In this document: one piece after another, positions 1 to 8,746 of the stretch
Layout of the letters: every line of letters starts with the position of its first letter
How positions within the stretch are numbered: position 1 is the first letter of the stretch
From: Acinetobacter pittii
Lineage (GTDB): Bacteria > Pseudomonadota > Gammaproteobacteria > Pseudomonadales > Moraxellaceae
Direction of reading: 5' to 3'
Assembly: GCF_034067285.1 (NCBI RefSeq)
Contig: NZ_CP139286.1
Coordinates: 2,294,001 to 2,358,000 of the forward strand
DNA length: 64,000 nt
Position numbers and translations under genes: made by a program
Notes under the pieces: model-generated
What the model was told of the DNA's origin: nothing
Database searches by the model: none
What the model saw: only the letters and a program-made list of their open reading frames with translations

Positions 1-409
1 CAACCGCATATTTGAGATGGCTTAATTGAATATCTTTAACATTTTTACCTAAGGATGCAGGTAAAGCAGGTGGATTATCTTTAACAACGGTGTACCTTAC
101 AGGCAAAATATTAAAGCCTTTTTTACGACAAAAATTTGAACACTCTTTCTGGGCCTGTCCTGCACTACTATTTTGCATGTTTGCAGCAGTTGACTGTTTT
201 GCTGATTTTGCAATTTCACTTTCTTCAATCTTCTTATTAATATTTTTAGCAACAGTTGGGTTACGCATATCCCCCACTGGTGCGGTTTTGCCCATAACAG
301 GAATTTTATCCTGCTTCTGTTTTTGCTTAGCAATCATTTCATTAAATGAATTATTTGATTTTGACTTACCCAATATCATTTTTCGATTTTCTGTCATCTT
401 TTTATCCAT
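1..409 (-). CDS. T6SS VasX-type effector, N-terminal part (partial)
   Basis: The gene is cut by the left window edge; about 136 N-terminal codons are visible. The start is a hydrophilic, Lys/Gln/Asn-rich leader. It is followed by a Cys-containing segment leading to GFNILPVRYTVV, which matches the opening strand of the N-terminal domain of VasX-type T6SS effectors (ILPVRYAV-like). Those proteins usually carry a membrane-active or other toxic C-terminus, which is outside this window. The ATG at 409 overlaps the end of the DUF4123 gene by 8 bases; an in-frame ATG at 397 is an alternative. The order vgrG, DUF4123 adaptor, effector is the classical T6SS cargo arrangement, so the adaptor probably loads this protein on the upstream VgrG. 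The family call rests on one motif and context; the toxic activity is unknown. Confidence 0.7.
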   Translation of the reverse strand, partial: MDKKMTENRKMILGKSKSNNSFNEMIAKQKQKQDKIPVMGKTAPVGDMRNPTVAKNINKKIEESEIAKSAKQSTAANMQNSSAGQAQKECSNFCRKKGFNILPVRYTVVKDNPPALPASLGKNVKDIQLSHLKYAV

Positions 410-1340
410 TCAATTCTTTAGCTATCTGTTCATATAAATCTTTCGTTACATAATCCATAGCATCTGTAAAAGACATTTCATTCATAACACAATGGTCGTA
501 AAGCACGCTGGTTACTACAGGATGCTGTATAAAATTTTTATGTATAATTTGACTGTATAGACCATATGTGACTAAATCTAAATGATTTTGAATACCATAA
601 TCGTAGTAAGCTTCTTTAAGATTTTTATGTATTTCAATTGGATGTACCTTTATTAAATCAACTTGTTCAAACTCATTTAATTGTTGAAATATATTATTAG
701 CAATCTCAATTAAATCTAAATCTATAGATTGCTCAAGGTTCACTTTTGTTAGATTCAATATTGATCGTGATTCCTCGTAAGACTTAAAGCTAAATAGACC
801 TTTTGGATGCAAAAAATGCCATTCTTTAAAGCTATCTAATAAGCCACCTACATATTCTGTTTTAAAAATCTCATCTAAGTAGATCATGACTCTAGGATCA
901 TACCAACGGAAAAGAATTTTTTTACCTTGATCAGCAATTACTAATTTAGTTTTTATCTGATCTCGTAATTCCTCAAGTGAGCGTGTCTTCGCCACGCCAA
1001 ACCCATGAACAAAATAGCAATCATTCGTAATATTTTTATTTCTCGATAGGTTTTGCAACAAATCTTCTTTGACCTGCTCAAATATTTTTTTATCATCAAT
1101 ACAAATAAAAAAGAGGTTTGACTTCGCAATTTCTTTTTTATGCGCTAAAGGGATATATGCAATATTTTTGTTTGATAAATTATCTAATACCTCGTTAAAA
1201 ATAGAATCATTTAATGTAGTATCTAATAAAAAAATGATCTGACCATATTCACTCAGAATTTGGATACACTGTTCTTCAATTTTAGAAGTAATATCTTTTA
1301 AATCTTCATTTTGCGTTGTATTAAAAACCGATAAACTCAT
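402..1340 (-). CDS. DUF4123 T6SS effector adaptor/chaperone
   Basis: A 312-aa protein whose N-terminal half carries the DUF4123 pattern: hydrophobic strands such as IIFLLDTTLNDSIF near residue 35 and a later FRWYDPRVM segment, a conserved signature of this family. DUF4123 proteins (Tap/TEC type) bind a specific effector and hand it to the tip of a VgrG spike; they are not secreted themselves. The ATG overlaps the vgrG stop by four bases, and the stop overlaps the next gene by eight, so the three genes are translationally coupled. The C-terminal half is helical in composition and probably gives effector specificity. The family call is firm; the partner pairing is inferred from gene order. Confidence 0.85.
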   Translation of the reverse strand: MSLSVFNTTQNEDLKDITSKIEEQCIQILSEYGQIIFLLDTTLNDSIFNEVLDNLSNKNIAYIPLAHKKEIAKSNLFFICIDDKKIFEQVKEDLLQNLSRNKNITNDCYFVHGFGVAKTRSLEELRDQIKTKLVIADQGKKILFRWYDPRVMIYLDEIFKTEYVGGLLDSFKEWHFLHPKGLFSFKSYEESRSILNLTKVNLEQSIDLDLIEIANNIFQQLNEFEQVDLIKVHPIEIHKNLKEAYYDYGIQNHLDLVTYGLYSQIIHKNFIQHPVVTSVLYDHCVMNEMSFTDAMDYVTKDLYEQIAKELNG

Positions 1341-3964
1341 GATAAATCTACCTTAGCCGAACCATTCTGAGCGGCTTGAGCCTGCTTCGCAGAACAGTCT
1401 GGTAAATCAAGCGCAGGTGGATTTATTGATGACCCCCCCATAAACAAATGTTGCCCTGCTTTCACCTCAAGCTTACCGCCCGTAACAGGGAAAATGCCTG
1501 AACCATTCAGCTTAACTTGAGACCCATTGGCTGTCAGATTAATTTCAGTTGGGCTAGTAATAAAAACCGTGTCTTCAGTTGAGGTAATTTGTATACCTTT
1601 TCGAGCAATGACATCTAAGCCATCACCTTGAGCCTGAATTTCTACTTTGCCTTGGCCAGCAAAAAGTCGAGCACCCTCCTGAGCGGCAAATAGACTAATC
1701 TTTTGGCTCGCATGACTTAATATATTCTTTTGCGTACTAATATTAACGCTATCTCCAGCACTTTGAGTAAGCTGACCATTTGCACTAAGGTGTATATCTT
1801 CATTACTACTTACAGCGATACTTTTTGGAGATGCCAACAGCATCACTGCTGATTGAAACTCAGCAGCTTTTTTAGGATCTTCTTGTTTGAGAACTTCTAA
1901 GAAAGTCTGAATATTCTCAAGCATATCTAACGGGTCAGTTTGCTGATTTTTAGCAACTTCACTGAGTGCCTTGGCATTGCTAAGACCGCCTTCGATTTGT
2001 TGTTTGGCCTCATTTGCATCAAGGTGTACGCCTTGGGCTTGATCCTGTTTGTGGGTACTAATCAGTAAACCACTGCCAGCTCGAACTGCACCCCATTGGT
2101 CTGTTCTGAGTTCGAAACCTTCACCACGACCGTCACTTTCGGCTTTATCTTTTGGATGGCTTAAGTTACCCAAGTTGAGCTGACTGGCTGCATGACTACT
2201 TTGTAGCTGGGCACTGATTTGCCCTGTGGTGTCGTCAAAACGGAGCTGGTTAAAGCCTTTACCATCGACTTCTTCTGAGCGAATGCCACTGAGCTTTTTA
2301 GTGTCAGGTAGCTGGCCTTTCTGGTCAAACTGGGTTGGATGGCGTTCAGCTTCATGAATGCGTCCTACCACAAACGGGCGGTCAATGTTGCCGTCAAAGA
2401 AATCGATCACAACGATCTCACCAACGCGAGGCAAGAAGCGTGCGCCATAACCTTCACCTGCCCACGGGGTAAGTACATCAACCCAAGCGGAGTCGGTGTC
2501 ATTATCGTTACTTCCTGCACCACCATCATGGCTATGGTCGTCAGTTCGGGTAAATAGGAAGCGAACTTTAATGCGCCCCCATTGGTCAACATGGATGCTT
2601 TCGCCTTCCAAGCCCACCACTCTAGCGCGCTGCGGATAAGCGGCTGGACGGTGCTCTAACGGGTTATATCCAGGCACCGCTTTAATATTTCTACGCGACA
2701 AGATGAGTTCATTACCCTGACGCTCGGTTTGGTCATTTAAATCGGATTGATATTTTTGCCATTGGCTTTGGCTAAAAAGTTGATCGATTTGCTGTTGTAA
2801 ATCTTTAGGCAAATTATTTTGTAAATAGAAGCTTTTACCAATAATCAGAAATTCTTTGTCCGATCCAATATGCGTATCTATTTCTGGATGTTCATTCAAT
2901 TCAAACCAATAGCCGACTTGCGTATCACGTACCGTAGTTTGTGCACGGAAATATTTTGATTGAGACGCATAATAATCAGATAGATTTTGATTGAGTTTTT
3001 CTAGCTGCTGGTGACCCGATGCGGTGGCTTGGTCTTCACCTTTTAAATCTTGCATCCAAGCAGGACTGACATGCCATGCATGTTCTAGACTTAAACTCGC
3101 ATTATCCTGATTAATGCTATGAATATGCTTTGACTGAACACTTCCCATGCCTTCTTCTTGACTTAAAGCATCAGCCTGCCAGCGTTGCACATGCACGGCT
3201 GTAGATTGCAAGCTTCGAGTTGGAACAAGGCTTGTCATACTGTCTTGTTGTTCAACAGCACTACTGCGGTGATAACGGATATTTCTTCGATTTAATGCTA
3301 AATATGATTCATTATTAGCAATTAAACGTAATTTTTGCGGTTGAATCTCATCCGAGCTATCAGCGACCCAAAGCTGAGCTTCATCAATTAACCAGTTAAT
3401 GCCTTCACTACGCCAAAGTCTGGTTAAAAACTCATAATCTGTTTCATTACTTTGCATAACAAAAGGTCGAACATCGTAATATTCGGTTAGACCTTTTAAA
3501 TCCAAAGTTAAGCTAGAAGCAAATAACGGACTTTTGTTCTGCCATTCTGTAAATAGAATTTCAGTGATGTCCCGTACACTCTTATTCATAAACACACGGC
3601 TATTGCGGCGTTTATGCCATAGCACCGTTGGGTCTTGTAATCTCAGTTTATACAAAGTTAATGAACCATCACTCTGCCCCTGACTGGCTTCGGTAATAAT
3701 TCCTGTAGTTCTAAATAATTGCCCCTGATCAGTTACTTGATCGACTGCAACCTGACAACCAATAAATTGTTTTAATGAAATATGAGCATTCGTAGAAAGA
3801 CAAAATAAATCGGCAGTCAGTCCTTCATTTAGCTGATGCTGTCCTTCAATACTTTGTAAAAAGACTTGAGTATTCAACGATGGATTAGAAAACTGAACAT
3901 GAAGCACGCGCTTTTGCGAGCTGATACCCAAATCTTCTAGAATTCTATATATATGAGATAACAT
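1337..3964 (-). CDS. vgrG: T6SS spike protein VgrG (copy 1)
   Basis: An 875-aa VgrG. The N-terminal region (to about residue 400) is the gp27-like base, containing TDYEFLTRLWRSEGINW. An OB/gp5-like segment follows near residue 450 (HVDQWGRIKVRF and AWVDVLTPWAGEGYGA). From about residue 570 comes the DUF2345-type beta-needle with repeats such as NEDIHLSANGQLTQSAGDS. The trimer forms the puncturing tip of the T6SS tube and carries effectors. The protein ends soon after GQHLFMGG with no extra domain, unlike copy 2. It is first in a cassette with the DUF4123 adaptor and the VasX-like effector. The central region is almost identical in protein sequence to copy 2, though the DNA has diverged at synonymous sites. 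Confidence 0.95.
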   Translation of the reverse strand: MLSHIYRILEDLGISSQKRVLHVQFSNPSLNTQVFLQSIEGQHQLNEGLTADLFCLSTNAHISLKQFIGCQVAVDQVTDQGQLFRTTGIITEASQGQSDGSLTLYKLRLQDPTVLWHKRRNSRVFMNKSVRDITEILFTEWQNKSPLFASSLTLDLKGLTEYYDVRPFVMQSNETDYEFLTRLWRSEGINWLIDEAQLWVADSSDEIQPQKLRLIANNESYLALNRRNIRYHRSSAVEQQDSMTSLVPTRSLQSTAVHVQRWQADALSQEEGMGSVQSKHIHSINQDNASLSLEHAWHVSPAWMQDLKGEDQATASGHQQLEKLNQNLSDYYASQSKYFRAQTTVRDTQVGYWFELNEHPEIDTHIGSDKEFLIIGKSFYLQNNLPKDLQQQIDQLFSQSQWQKYQSDLNDQTERQGNELILSRRNIKAVPGYNPLEHRPAAYPQRARVVGLEGESIHVDQWGRIKVRFLFTRTDDHSHDGGAGSNDNDTDSAWVDVLTPWAGEGYGARFLPRVGEIVVIDFFDGNIDRPFVVGRIHEAERHPTQFDQKGQLPDTKKLSGIRSEEVDGKGFNQLRFDDTTGQISAQLQSSHAASQLNLGNLSHPKDKAESDGRGEGFELRTDQWGAVRAGSGLLISTHKQDQAQGVHLDANEAKQQIEGGLSNAKALSEVAKNQQTDPLDMLENIQTFLEVLKQEDPKKAAEFQSAVMLLASPKSIAVSSNEDIHLSANGQLTQSAGDSVNISTQKNILSHASQKISLFAAQEGARLFAGQGKVEIQAQGDGLDVIARKGIQITSTEDTVFITSPTEINLTANGSQVKLNGSGIFPVTGGKLEVKAGQHLFMGGSSINPPALDLPDCSAKQAQAAQNGSAKVDLS

Positions 3965-4136
3965 CTTTTTTTATGAAAACTTTGTCAGGATTGGCATTAT
4001 TTTATAAAATACAGAAACATCTGTCTATTTTGTAAAGAAAAACTTAACCATATGAATACACGAATAAAGCTATCTTTTAGTCGTACATAATTTATTTTAA
4101 TAAAAAAAGTAATTAGAATACATTACTTATATAAAA

Positions 4137-4162
4137 CCCCATTAAATAATGGGGCTTTTTTT
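4137..4162. terminator. Bidirectional intrinsic terminator between vgrG copy 1 and the first immunity gene
   Basis: Stem CCCCATT (4137-4143) pairs with AATGGGG (4148-4154) around a 4-base loop. A T-run follows on the plus strand and a shorter TTTT on the minus strand. It lies just past the stop of the minus-strand gene at 4182 and separates effector module 2 from module 1. Confidence 0.75.
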
Positions 4163-4181
4163 AGTTATATATTTTAATTTT

Positions 4182-5165
4182 TTATTCTTCTTTTTCAAAT
4201 TGCCAGTAAACCTCTCCCCAGTCTTGTTTTTTAATTTCTGGAAGAATCTCTCCAGCATTAAAATAATGTCGAGAATTATTACTAGCTACTGTAAACCAAT
4301 AACCCGATTGAGGAGCCTTCTCACCTGCTTTAATCGCCATTCTATTATAATTATTTAATAAATTTTCCTCTCCTGCTGTTGGATTGAATGAATGATAGAA
4401 AGCAATTAAATCTTTAGGATAATAAAGATAATCGTATAATTCTTTGTCATCATTTATTTCCAGTAAAATAACGGCACAAGCAGCTTCAAAAGACCAATAC
4501 CCATAATATCCACCATCAGCTTTATGGGTATCATGCCAAGGTGCACCTGCTAAATCTTTATACCATTTCTTTAAAAATTTATGTAAATGCTTCAGAGAAA
4601 CCTTATTATCTTGGCTTACAAAAGCATTTGAAAGCTCAAAGTAAGGCTGGGGAAAAAGAACATCAGAACAGTCAAAACGATTATCATCAGAAAAAGCTAA
4701 AAATTCTTCAACGATCCAGTCTTTACCACCATTTTCGTGAGTATCTCCATCTACTAATTTGGCAACACTCATCAATAAGTCATTTCTTTTTAATAAATAA
4801 CAAAGACTAATTAACCAAATATATAAGCAATAATCATCAAGCAACTCTAAATTAAAGACACTAAAATTTGGATCTTTATAATAAGTTCTTTGCTTTTCAG
4901 ATAAAATATTAAATAAATTTATAACACTCTCAAAATCTACACGTAAGTGATCAATAGATCTTCCAGCAGTATAGTCTAGTATAAATAGATCAAATTGATA
5001 TCTTGCAGCTATAGAATAAGAATCAATCCATCCCGCTTCAATATCCTCATCACTATTAGATTCACCTAAAAAGTCTTGAATAGCATTTATTAAGGCAGCT
5101 CTGGTAGAGAGATAATACTTTTCATCCCAAAATTGTTGTCTTCGACTAAAATCTTCATCACACAT
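4182..5165 (-). CDS. DUF1910/DUF1911 immunity protein (PoNi-type), copy 1
   Basis: A 327-aa protein with the DUF1911 C-terminal signature: GYWSFEAACAVILLEIND followed by YYPKDLIAF, and a final block ending PQSGYWFTVASNNSRHYFN. Proteins of this family (PoNi) neutralise PoNe-type nuclease toxins in the cytoplasm. It is the most diverged of three family members in a row downstream of the toxin, and shares only scattered motifs with the other two. It may protect against a different toxin variant. The stretch is very AT-rich (one 60-base line near 4861 has 12 G+C), as is common for acquired immunity genes. The family call is good; toxin specificity is unknown. Confidence 0.85.
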   Translation of the reverse strand: MCDEDFSRRQQFWDEKYYLSTRAALINAIQDFLGESNSDEDIEAGWIDSYSIAARYQFDLFILDYTAGRSIDHLRVDFESVINLFNILSEKQRTYYKDPNFSVFNLELLDDYCLYIWLISLCYLLKRNDLLMSVAKLVDGDTHENGGKDWIVEEFLAFSDDNRFDCSDVLFPQPYFELSNAFVSQDNKVSLKHLHKFLKKWYKDLAGAPWHDTHKADGGYYGYWSFEAACAVILLEINDDKELYDYLYYPKDLIAFYHSFNPTAGEENLLNNYNRMAIKAGEKAPQSGYWFTVASNNSRHYFNAGEILPEIKKQDWGEVYWQFEKEE

Positions 5166-5196
5166 TATATTTCTCTATTAGGAAATTAATTATTAT

Positions 5197-6012
5197 TTAT
5201 GCACCATACTTGCTTCGAGCATAATCAACCAAGTCTTTTGGATAGTATGGTTTATCTCGATAACTACTGTCATCTATTCGTAAAATAACTGTAATTGCTG
5301 CTGCCTCTAATGACCAGTAACCTGGAAACTGACTACTTTTATGACGGTCATGATAGGATTCCCTTTTACTTGCACCATACCACTCATCCATATAAGCTGA
5401 CATCAGAGCTGGGCGGTCAGCTTCATCCGCCGTAAATACTTTTTCAAGCTTTCTATATGGAAGTTGTCTTAAATATACTTCCGAGATTTCCCGATCTGGT
5501 AACCATGGAGAAACTAGTTTATCCAGTAAGGCATCTTGCTCATCATTTTCATAAGCCAGAAGTTCCATAATTGTTTTTAAATGCTCAGGTTGAGCAAATA
5601 AAATAGAGAAACAAACTAACTGTAAAGCTTCCCAATATTCACTTGTAATTAATTCTAAGTGTGGTACTAAATGTCCATCACTTTCAGAGCTTTGATGAAA
5701 GTCCAAATGATAGAATTCTGCTTTTTTAAGTGCATAAATAACATTAGGAAAGTATTTAGCTAGTTTCTTTACAGAAACACCTGCAGAGTAACTAAAGAAT
5801 ATAAGCTCTAAAGAAGCTTCAAAAAAATGATTAGATGATAAGTAAATTGCACCTTTAGGTTTATCTTTTAAAAATTCCTTGTCATTTAGCCTTTCGCCTA
5901 TTGTTTGGACTGAGTCTAAAACTTGCGTTACCACATATTCGTAATCTTTATATTTTTGATAAGGTTCTCTTCTTAAATTTTTCCAGTCTTTCTCATTCAA
6001 TAGGGTAATCAT
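5197..6012 (-). CDS. DUF1910/DUF1911 immunity protein, copy 2, C-terminally truncated
   Basis: 271 aa. The C-terminal half is almost identical to copy 3 through GYWSLEAAAITVILRIDD and YYPKDLVDYARSKY, but then ends with Gly-Ala-stop. About 70 residues present in copies 1 and 3 (the block around QSGEWYSPAND) are missing. The N-terminal 120 residues differ clearly from copy 3. This fits a duplicated or gene-converted immunity gene that lost its tail, so it may be a partial allele, a decoy or a decaying copy. The ATG at 6012 opens with MITLLNEKDWKNLRREPYQKY, which aligns with the copy 3 N-terminus and supports the start. Confidence 0.8.
   Translation of the reverse strand: MITLLNEKDWKNLRREPYQKYKDYEYVVTQVLDSVQTIGERLNDKEFLKDKPKGAIYLSSNHFFEASLELIFFSYSAGVSVKKLAKYFPNVIYALKKAEFYHLDFHQSSESDGHLVPHLELITSEYWEALQLVCFSILFAQPEHLKTIMELLAYENDEQDALLDKLVSPWLPDREISEVYLRQLPYRKLEKVFTADEADRPALMSAYMDEWYGASKRESYHDRHKSSQFPGYWSLEAAAITVILRIDDSSYRDKPYYPKDLVDYARSKYGA
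5206..5640. repeat. Direct repeat A (immunity gene duplication)
   Basis: About 435 bp matches 6351-6785 in the same orientation with only around ten single-base differences by eye. It covers the C-terminal coding half of immunity copy 2. Outside the block the two genes diverge sharply, which points to recent duplication or gene conversion limited to this part. Confidence 0.85.
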
Positions 6013-6090
6013 TTAAGTATTATTCCATTAAAAATATTATGGGTAGTAAACAATAATCTGCAGAATACTATTTAAATTTAATAAATTACG

Positions 6091-6117
6091 AAAAAGCCTA
6101 TCCGTTAGATAGGCCTT
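6091..6117 (-). terminator. Intrinsic terminator after immunity copy 3
   Basis: On the minus strand, AAGGCCTATC pairs with GATAGGCTT around a 5-base loop and is followed by TTTTT. It lies between the stop of copy 3 (6144) and the start of copy 2 (6012). Copies 1 and 2 may therefore need read-through or their own promoter. Confidence 0.75.
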
Positions 6118-6143
6118 ATATTAAAAGATCAAAAAATAAAATA

Positions 6144-7160
6144 TTATGGATTTTCTATATCTAAATACCAAATGGTTTCACCCCAAGTGTTATCTTTAAT
6201 TTCAGGCATAATTTCGCCTTGATTAAAATGACGCTTTTGCATGTCATTGGCTGGACTATACCATTCACCAGACTGTGGGCAAGGTTGACCAGCTTCACAA
6301 CGTAAGCGGTTAGCTTCTCCCTCTATAACCCCATGTTCATCTAGAACCATATACTTGCTTCGAGCATAATCAACCAAGTCTTTTGGATAGTATGGTTTAT
6401 CTCGATAACTACTATCATCTATTCGTAAAATAACTGTAATTGCTGCTGCCTCTAATGACCAGTAACCTGGAAACTGACTACTTTTATGACGATCATGATA
6501 GGGTTCTCTTTTACTTGCACCATACCACTCATCCATATAAGCTGACATCAGAGCTGGACGGTCAGCTTCATCCGCCGTAAATACTTTTTCAAGCTTTCTA
6601 TATGGAAGTTGTCTTAAATATACTTCCGAAATTTCCCGATCTGGTAACCATGGAGAAACTAGTTTATCTAGTAAGGCATCTTGCTCATCATTTTCATAAG
6701 CTAGAAGTTCTATAATTATTTTTAAATGCTCAGGTTGAGCAAATAAAATAGAGAAACAAACTAACTGTAAAGCTTCCCAATATTCATCAGTTACCAGTTC
6801 TAAATGTGGTACTAAATGTCCATCACATTCTGAACTTTGATGAAAATTGATATGATGCTTTGCATAAAGCTGCCAATATTCCACTACCTTTGGAAAAAAG
6901 TCAGCAAGTTCTTCTACTGTTAGACCAGCAGAATAACTAAAAAAAACACTTTTAAGGGATAGCTGAGCAATAGCATTTGAAGCATTCATTAACCCAACAT
7001 AATAATCATCAGGTCCATGATCAAAATCATTCTCTAGGTTATTTAAACCTATTTGAATATTTTTAAGATTAAAATCCAATCGCTTTTGATAATCTGAAAA
7101 TTTTTGGTATGGTTCACGTTTAACTATATCCCATTCGGATTTATTCAAAACTTTTAACAT
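6144..7160 (-). CDS. DUF1910/DUF1911 immunity protein (PoNi-type), copy 3, full length
   Basis: 338 aa from the ATG at 7160, which has AGGG eight bases upstream; a TTG three codons earlier is also open. It carries DUF1910-like N-terminal helices and the DUF1911 core with GYWSLEAAAITVILRIDD and YYPKDLVDYARSKY, then the full C-terminal block ending ETIWYLDIENP. The gene starts only 14 bases after the stop of the PoNe-type toxin gene, making it the most likely cognate immunity protein. It shares the 435-bp block with copy 2. Binding to the toxin is inferred from family and position. Confidence 0.88.
   Translation of the reverse strand: MLKVLNKSEWDIVKREPYQKFSDYQKRLDFNLKNIQIGLNNLENDFDHGPDDYYVGLMNASNAIAQLSLKSVFFSYSAGLTVEELADFFPKVVEYWQLYAKHHINFHQSSECDGHLVPHLELVTDEYWEALQLVCFSILFAQPEHLKIIIELLAYENDEQDALLDKLVSPWLPDREISEVYLRQLPYRKLEKVFTADEADRPALMSAYMDEWYGASKREPYHDRHKSSQFPGYWSLEAAAITVILRIDDSSYRDKPYYPKDLVDYARSKYMVLDEHGVIEGEANRLRCEAGQPCPQSGEWYSPANDMQKRHFNQGEIMPEIKDNTWGETIWYLDIENP
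6351..6785. repeat. Direct repeat B (immunity gene duplication)
   Basis: Partner of the repeat at 5206-5640, within immunity copy 3. The few differences include silent third-position changes, so the block has been under coding constraint since it was copied. Confidence 0.85.
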
Positions 7161-7174
7161 ATGCTGCAACCCTA

Positions 7175-8746
7175 TTACTCAGGTAAAATATTATCAGGTA
7201 AAAAAATTAATGGCATCTGAATATTATGAATTTTTCCTTTGGACCGATCATGCTGCTCATATTGCTTACCAGTAACCATATAAATTTCTCGATTATATGT
7301 GGTTGGATTCTTCCTACTTACCCGTGCACTTTGAATAGAGTCCGTTAGATAGTCTTTGTGTGAAGCAGGGATAGTATTGTCCGATTCTAATGATGAATAT
7401 ATCCATCGATGACTCATCTGACGACCTTTAGACTTAGTACCACTTAGCCCAGCTTTCCCTTGACTGCCCGTTAGAGCCCCTTCATTTTTTATAGAAGTTT
7501 CTGCACTAGTCGATCTTTTACCTAACCCTGACTGTTCATTGTACTCAGTCTTCTCATCAAAAATTTTACCAATCTCGCTTCGATTACCTTCAATTGCTTT
7601 AGCATCAGAATCTGCCATTCCCGCTAAAAAAGCAAAATGACCAAAAATACTTCCCTTTGTTTCACCAACCAAATATTTACGACCTTTATGACTTCCAAAC
7701 CACAAATGATCTATACCAGTTTGATTAATATCTTGTTTACGTATCCGGTCACCCACTGCATTACGCTTTAAACGATCATGTTCTTCTATTAAACGTCCAT
7801 TATCATTAATTTTGCGTAAACCCTTTCGTCTTTCTTTTGAATAATAATCCACAATATGCTCAGCAGGCACCCCCGTAGACCAACGCTTTTTTTTCGATTG
7901 CCTAATTTCTTGACTACGCTTTGTTTTATTAGCAGCAGAACTCTGAACAGTCGGAGCTTTATCTTTTACTTGCTGCTGTGCTCCACCTCGTTGATGACTT
8001 GAAGGTTGTTGAGATGAGTTTTTCCCTTTCCCTGCAACTGTCGTCTGTCTAGGCGGAACTTGACGTGTCGTCTTAGCTGCTGCTGTACTCGGTAATGGGG
8101 GATGCATATTCAACATTTGATTAACTGTTTTTTGAATTTCTGCAAACGCAGAATTCATATATTTGGGAGCATCTTTTTTTACTTGTTGAAGCATACGAAT
8201 TACTTCGTTTACTTTAGGTCTACCCATTACTTGTTTTGCTAACCAAGAATCTAACACATCTACAAATTCATCAATCATTTTATTAAGTAAGGAAAGGCAT
8301 TCGTTTTTAAGTCGATTCCAATCCATTTCTTTTAATGCTTTTTTAGGATCTATTTTGGCATATTTACGCATAGCATCAAATACACGCTCTGCATTTGCAC
8401 CACTTCTTGCAAGCTTAAACCCTGCTTTGAATGCATCTCCAAAACCAGGAATACATCCAATTAAAGTTATAACTAAATCTACCCATCCCATTATATTAGC
8501 CGGATTTGTGGCTACTAAGATAATTCCCTTAATTAAATCACGTAAATCAAATAATTGTCCTACAACCGGAACACATCCTAAAATTGCTGTAACAATAATT
8601 TGACTAGGCCCCGTACCGCTCCCATCTAGTAAGCCTAAAAACCACTTTCCCACATCATCATCTGCTTTTTTTAACTGCTGAGGTGTTACTCTTTGTGTTA
8701 CAGGTTGTTTAGTCGCTTTTGCTGGTACAGAAGGTAAAGTCGCCAT
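7175..8746 (-). CDS. T6SS antibacterial effector with PoNe-type nuclease domain
   Basis: A 523-aa polymorphic toxin. Residues about 45-115 are hydrophobic and Gly-rich (VTAILGCVPVVGQLFDLRDL and a second similar stretch), a pattern common in the front part of T6SS cargo. A Gln/Ser/Lys-rich linker spans about 215-290. From about 290 comes the putative toxin domain, with Asp346 (GID) and Glu362-Thr-Lys364 (VGETKG) matching the D...ExK core of PD-(D/E)xK nucleases, as in PoNe DNases. DUF1911 immunity genes directly downstream strongly support the PoNe call. The ATG overlaps the vgrG copy 2 stop by one base (TAATG), so the effector is coupled to its carrier; no DUF4123 gene lies between. The DNase activity is inferred. 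Confidence 0.8.
   Translation of the reverse strand: MATLPSVPAKATKQPVTQRVTPQQLKKADDDVGKWFLGLLDGSGTGPSQIIVTAILGCVPVVGQLFDLRDLIKGIILVATNPANIMGWVDLVITLIGCIPGFGDAFKAGFKLARSGANAERVFDAMRKYAKIDPKKALKEMDWNRLKNECLSLLNKMIDEFVDVLDSWLAKQVMGRPKVNEVIRMLQQVKKDAPKYMNSAFAEIQKTVNQMLNMHPPLPSTAAAKTTRQVPPRQTTVAGKGKNSSQQPSSHQRGGAQQQVKDKAPTVQSSAANKTKRSQEIRQSKKKRWSTGVPAEHIVDYYSKERRKGLRKINDNGRLIEEHDRLKRNAVGDRIRKQDINQTGIDHLWFGSHKGRKYLVGETKGSIFGHFAFLAGMADSDAKAIEGNRSEIGKIFDEKTEYNEQSGLGKRSTSAETSIKNEGALTGSQGKAGLSGTKSKGRQMSHRWIYSSLESDNTIPASHKDYLTDSIQSARVSRKNPTTYNREIYMVTGKQYEQHDRSKGKIHNIQMPLIFLPDNILPE

Noticed and set aside
4541..4810. 89-aa plus-strand frame within the first immunity gene
   Set aside because: Lies antisense to a clear DUF1911 coding sequence, with no ribosome site.
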